A stretch of DNA of 34,981 nucleotides from UBA1189 sp045654565 (lineage in GTDB: Bacteria; Bacteroidota; Bacteroidia; Bacteroidales; Bacteroidaceae). The notes under the pieces are model-generated. The model had not been told where the DNA came from and did not search any database. It saw only the letters and a list, made by a program, of their open reading frames with translations. The stretch spans positions 1 through 34,981 of the forward strand of contig JAZONP010000136.1 of the NCBI GenBank assembly GCA_045654565.1, in the 5' to 3' direction. The position numbers and the translations under genes are program-made. Positions within the stretch are counted from its first letter, which is position 1. Every line of letters starts with the position of its first letter. Positions 33,340 to 34,981 of the stretch are shown in pieces.

Positions 33340-33723
33340 ATGGATGAGAACAATTTCCGTGCCTATAAGATAATGGATGAGGACTTGAAATTCGTAAACT
33401 TCACAATAGAGGATATTGATTGGAAGAGCATAGAATGTCTTCCGGAATACATGAAAGAGCAAGCGCGGAGATTGTCTGCGCTATTCCCGACATTTGTACT
33501 CAGATTCCAGAATGGTGTTGCCGAGGTGCATTGGCAACTGAATCCTGATGGCCGCTACTATATCGATGATGACGGGTATGGCATGACAGACGATGAGGAA
33601 ACAACCAACTATGGATTCATTGATGCAGAGATGAATGTATTGGTGAAGTTCCAATATATAGGTAACGATCGGGAGCGACTGAAGGAGATGCGGTGTGAAG
33701 CAGAACGTAAATCAAGGAAGTAA
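33340..33723 (+). CDS. Hypothetical acidic protein, 127 residues
   Basis: ATG at 33340 follows the previous stop by 29 bases. The protein is soluble and acidic, with a mixed alpha/beta pattern and a striking YYIDDDGYGMTDDEE segment (about 68-82). The frame continues upstream to 33304 without a start codon (GGWWKQHYL), so it could be the second half of a gene split by a frameshift near 33300. Small acidic proteins in such clusters are often immunity proteins, but no toxin is visible. Function unknown. Confidence 0.6.
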   Translation: MDENNFRAYKIMDEDLKFVNFTIEDIDWKSIECLPEYMKEQARRLSALFPTFVLRFQNGVAEVHWQLNPDGRYYIDDDGYGMTDDEETTNYGFIDAEMNVLVKFQYIGNDRERLKEMRCEAERKSRK

Positions 33724-33751
33724 TTGTTTCTGAAAGTTTTTGTCATTAATC

Positions 33752-34390
33752 ATGATCAATATGGAATATAAAATCTATGTGTCTGAAGACTGCAATGACT
33801 CGTATGTCAATACACTTTTTGAGCGTTTAAAATCTTTCGATGAGGGGAATGATGCCGTAGAGTTCCTTGATGCAAAAGAGATGAGGAGACGGATCGAAAA
33901 ACGGAGTCCAGTAAATTATAGATATTATGAGTATTCGTTTATCCTTATGCTGAAAGGAAATAAATATGTAGACCAACTAAAAATCGTAAACGCCCTGAAC
34001 CTGTCTATCTTTCCTCAACTCATAGGAGTTTATGAGTATACTGATAATGACATGATCATTGTGACCAAGATTCATGGCCATACAAGTAAAAAGGATATAG
34101 AATGGGGTAACGCTTGGAATGTATGTAACACTCCTGCAGCGATGAAAGAAATAGCAGTTAAAGATTTGAAGATATTAGAAGTTGCTGGTTATCTTCTAAA
34201 CCCAACTTTTAGATTTTCAGTAGGAGTCGCTTCAGACGGGCGAATTATTATACCGGCTTTTTTTCTGATAAAGAAAGAAGATGCTTCGGGTATCTTAGAT
34301 GATATTTATTGTAGATACCGTATGTTTGGGTGGCAGAGTGAGTGTAAGTGCACAGCTTGCCAAAGTAGCGAATCATCGCTGCCCCTCTAA
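33752..34390 (+). CDS. Hypothetical protein, 212 residues
   Basis: ATG at 33752 is preferred over an upstream TTG at 33740; ATG 33761 is also possible. The protein is soluble, mixed alpha/beta, with no signal peptide and a Cys pair near the C-terminus (ECKCTACQSS). It lies 28 bases after the previous gene on the same strand and ends 24 bases before a strong bidirectional terminator. I do not recognise the family. Confidence 0.6.
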   Translation: MINMEYKIYVSEDCNDSYVNTLFERLKSFDEGNDAVEFLDAKEMRRRIEKRSPVNYRYYEYSFILMLKGNKYVDQLKIVNALNLSIFPQLIGVYEYTDNDMIIVTKIHGHTSKKDIEWGNAWNVCNTPAAMKEIAVKDLKILEVAGYLLNPTFRFSVGVASDGRIIIPAFFLIKKEDASGILDDIYCRYRMFGWQSECKCTACQSSESSLPL

Positions 34391-34414
34391 TCTTTTCCCG
34401 TTTTAAGAAAATGA

Positions 34415-34448
34415 AAGTAGGAGATAAACCGAAGTTTATCTCCTACTT
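34415..34448. terminator. Bidirectional terminator between the hypothetical cluster and galK
   Basis: AAGTAGGAGATAAAC (34415-34429) and GTTTATCTCCTACTT (34434-34448) are perfect inverse copies around a CGAA loop, a 15-bp stem between two convergent genes. Confidence 0.85.
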
Positions 34449-34497
34449 GTTTGCGAGTAGTGGAGCGACTTAGGCGCTGGCCACTAACAGCATGGAA

Positions 34498-34981
34498 TTA
34501 GTCGAGCTTGCGTGAGCCGTCGCCGATTACTACATCGTATACGAGGGGAGCGTGACCGAACTTAGCGGTGAACTTCTCCTTTGCAGCCTCTGTGAATGAA
34601 GCGTACAACTCGTCCTTAACGAGGTTGATGGTGCAACCACCGAAGCCACCACCCATCACGCGACAACCGGTAACGCCACACTCCTTAGCGAGTTCAGCGA
34701 GGAAGTCGAGCTCTACGCAGCTTACTTCGTAGTCCTTGCTCATGCCCCAGTGGGTTTCGTACATCTTGGCACCTACGGTCTCGTAGTCGCCCTTCTCGAG
34801 TGCGTCACACACTGCGAGTACGCGGTCCTTCTCACCGAGTACGTACTTAGCACGACGGTAGTCTACCTCAGGAACGAGAGCCTTAGCCTCTTCGAGCATC
34901 TCCCATGTAACGTCGCGGAGAGTCTCGATGCCGGGATAGTTGGGCTTCAATACCTCTACTACGTGTTCGCAAGAGCGACGA
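34498..34981 (-). CDS. galK: Galactokinase, C-terminal part (N-terminus beyond window)
   Basis: Phosphorylates galactose at C1 in the Leloir pathway. The frame is open to the right edge, so about 160 C-terminal residues of the usual 380-390 are present. The GHMP-kinase motif 3 is clear (GCRVMGGGFGGCTINLV), preceded by the family's YRRAKYVLGEKDRV and MYETHWGMSKDYEVSCVELD segments. It ends at TAA (minus strand) 34498-34500, convergent with the hypothetical cluster. Confidence 0.95.
   Translation of the reverse strand, partial: RRSCEHVVEVLKPNYPGIETLRDVTWEMLEEAKALVPEVDYRRAKYVLGEKDRVLAVCDALEKGDYETVGAKMYETHWGMSKDYEVSCVELDFLAELAKECGVTGCRVMGGGFGGCTINLVKDELYASFTEAAKEKFTAKFGHAPLVYDVVIGDGSRKLD

Overview
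The window looks like chromosomal DNA of a Bacteroidales bacterium, most likely Prevotella or a close relative. Four things point there: the gene order tsaB-DUF4290-murA-rimM-M23-dxr, a short primary sigma factor of 286 residues without region 1.1, the general lack of Shine-Dalgarno sequences, and several promoters of the Bacteroidetes type (TTTG or TTG, about 20 bp, then TAnnTTTG or TAnnTTCG). The species call is inference. No rRNA, tRNA, CRISPR array, integrase or complete insertion sequence was seen.

Layout. 1-5073 (minus): an operon running from the tsaB promoter through tsaB, DUF4290, murA, rimM and an M23-like membrane protein into dxr, which runs off the left edge. 5226-5399 (plus): a small membrane protein. 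5506-7712 (minus): the two-component pair rprX-rprY. 8017-12224 (minus): a C11 (clostripain-like) lipoprotein protease, a small exported protein, rpoD and a DegP/HtrA protease. 12443-18320 (plus): thrC, a GH110 alpha-1,3-galactosidase, a four-helix-bundle (23S rRNA intervening-sequence type) protein and rlmD. 18321-19700: a gene-poor, repeat-rich gap. 19702-26236 (plus): a very large secreted GH89 alpha-N-acetylglucosaminidase followed one base later by an M24 aminopeptidase P. 26943-32603 (plus): prfA, pyrF, an HD-domain phosphohydrolase and a large EF-hand membrane protein. 32801-34390: three unrecognised genes in more A+T-rich DNA. 34498-34981 (minus): the C-terminal part of galK.

The core genes serve isoprenoid precursors (dxr), peptidoglycan (murA), ribosome and tRNA maturation (rimM, tsaB, rlmD), translation termination (prfA), pyrimidine synthesis (pyrF) and threonine synthesis (thrC). 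The two secreted glycosidases would remove terminal alpha-galactose and alpha-GlcNAc, sugars that cap host mucin glycans, and galK could use the released galactose.

The most unusual content is a set of repeat elements whose ends are short tandem repeats of 7-8 bp period, mostly in inverted orientation. They fill intergenic gaps almost exactly, flank the four-helix-bundle gene as inverted arms, and also sit in frame inside two housekeeping genes. rlmD carries an insert homologous to the arms around the four-helix-bundle gene, and thrC carries an insert of a related kind. This is the best candidate here for an undescribed system: a mobile, protein-tolerated repeat family possibly linked to a four-helix-bundle protein. 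Other points of note are a MurA with Asp in place of the fosfomycin-target Cys, an M23 protein lacking one catalytic His, and a GH89 enzyme with Asp where the nucleophile Glu is expected.
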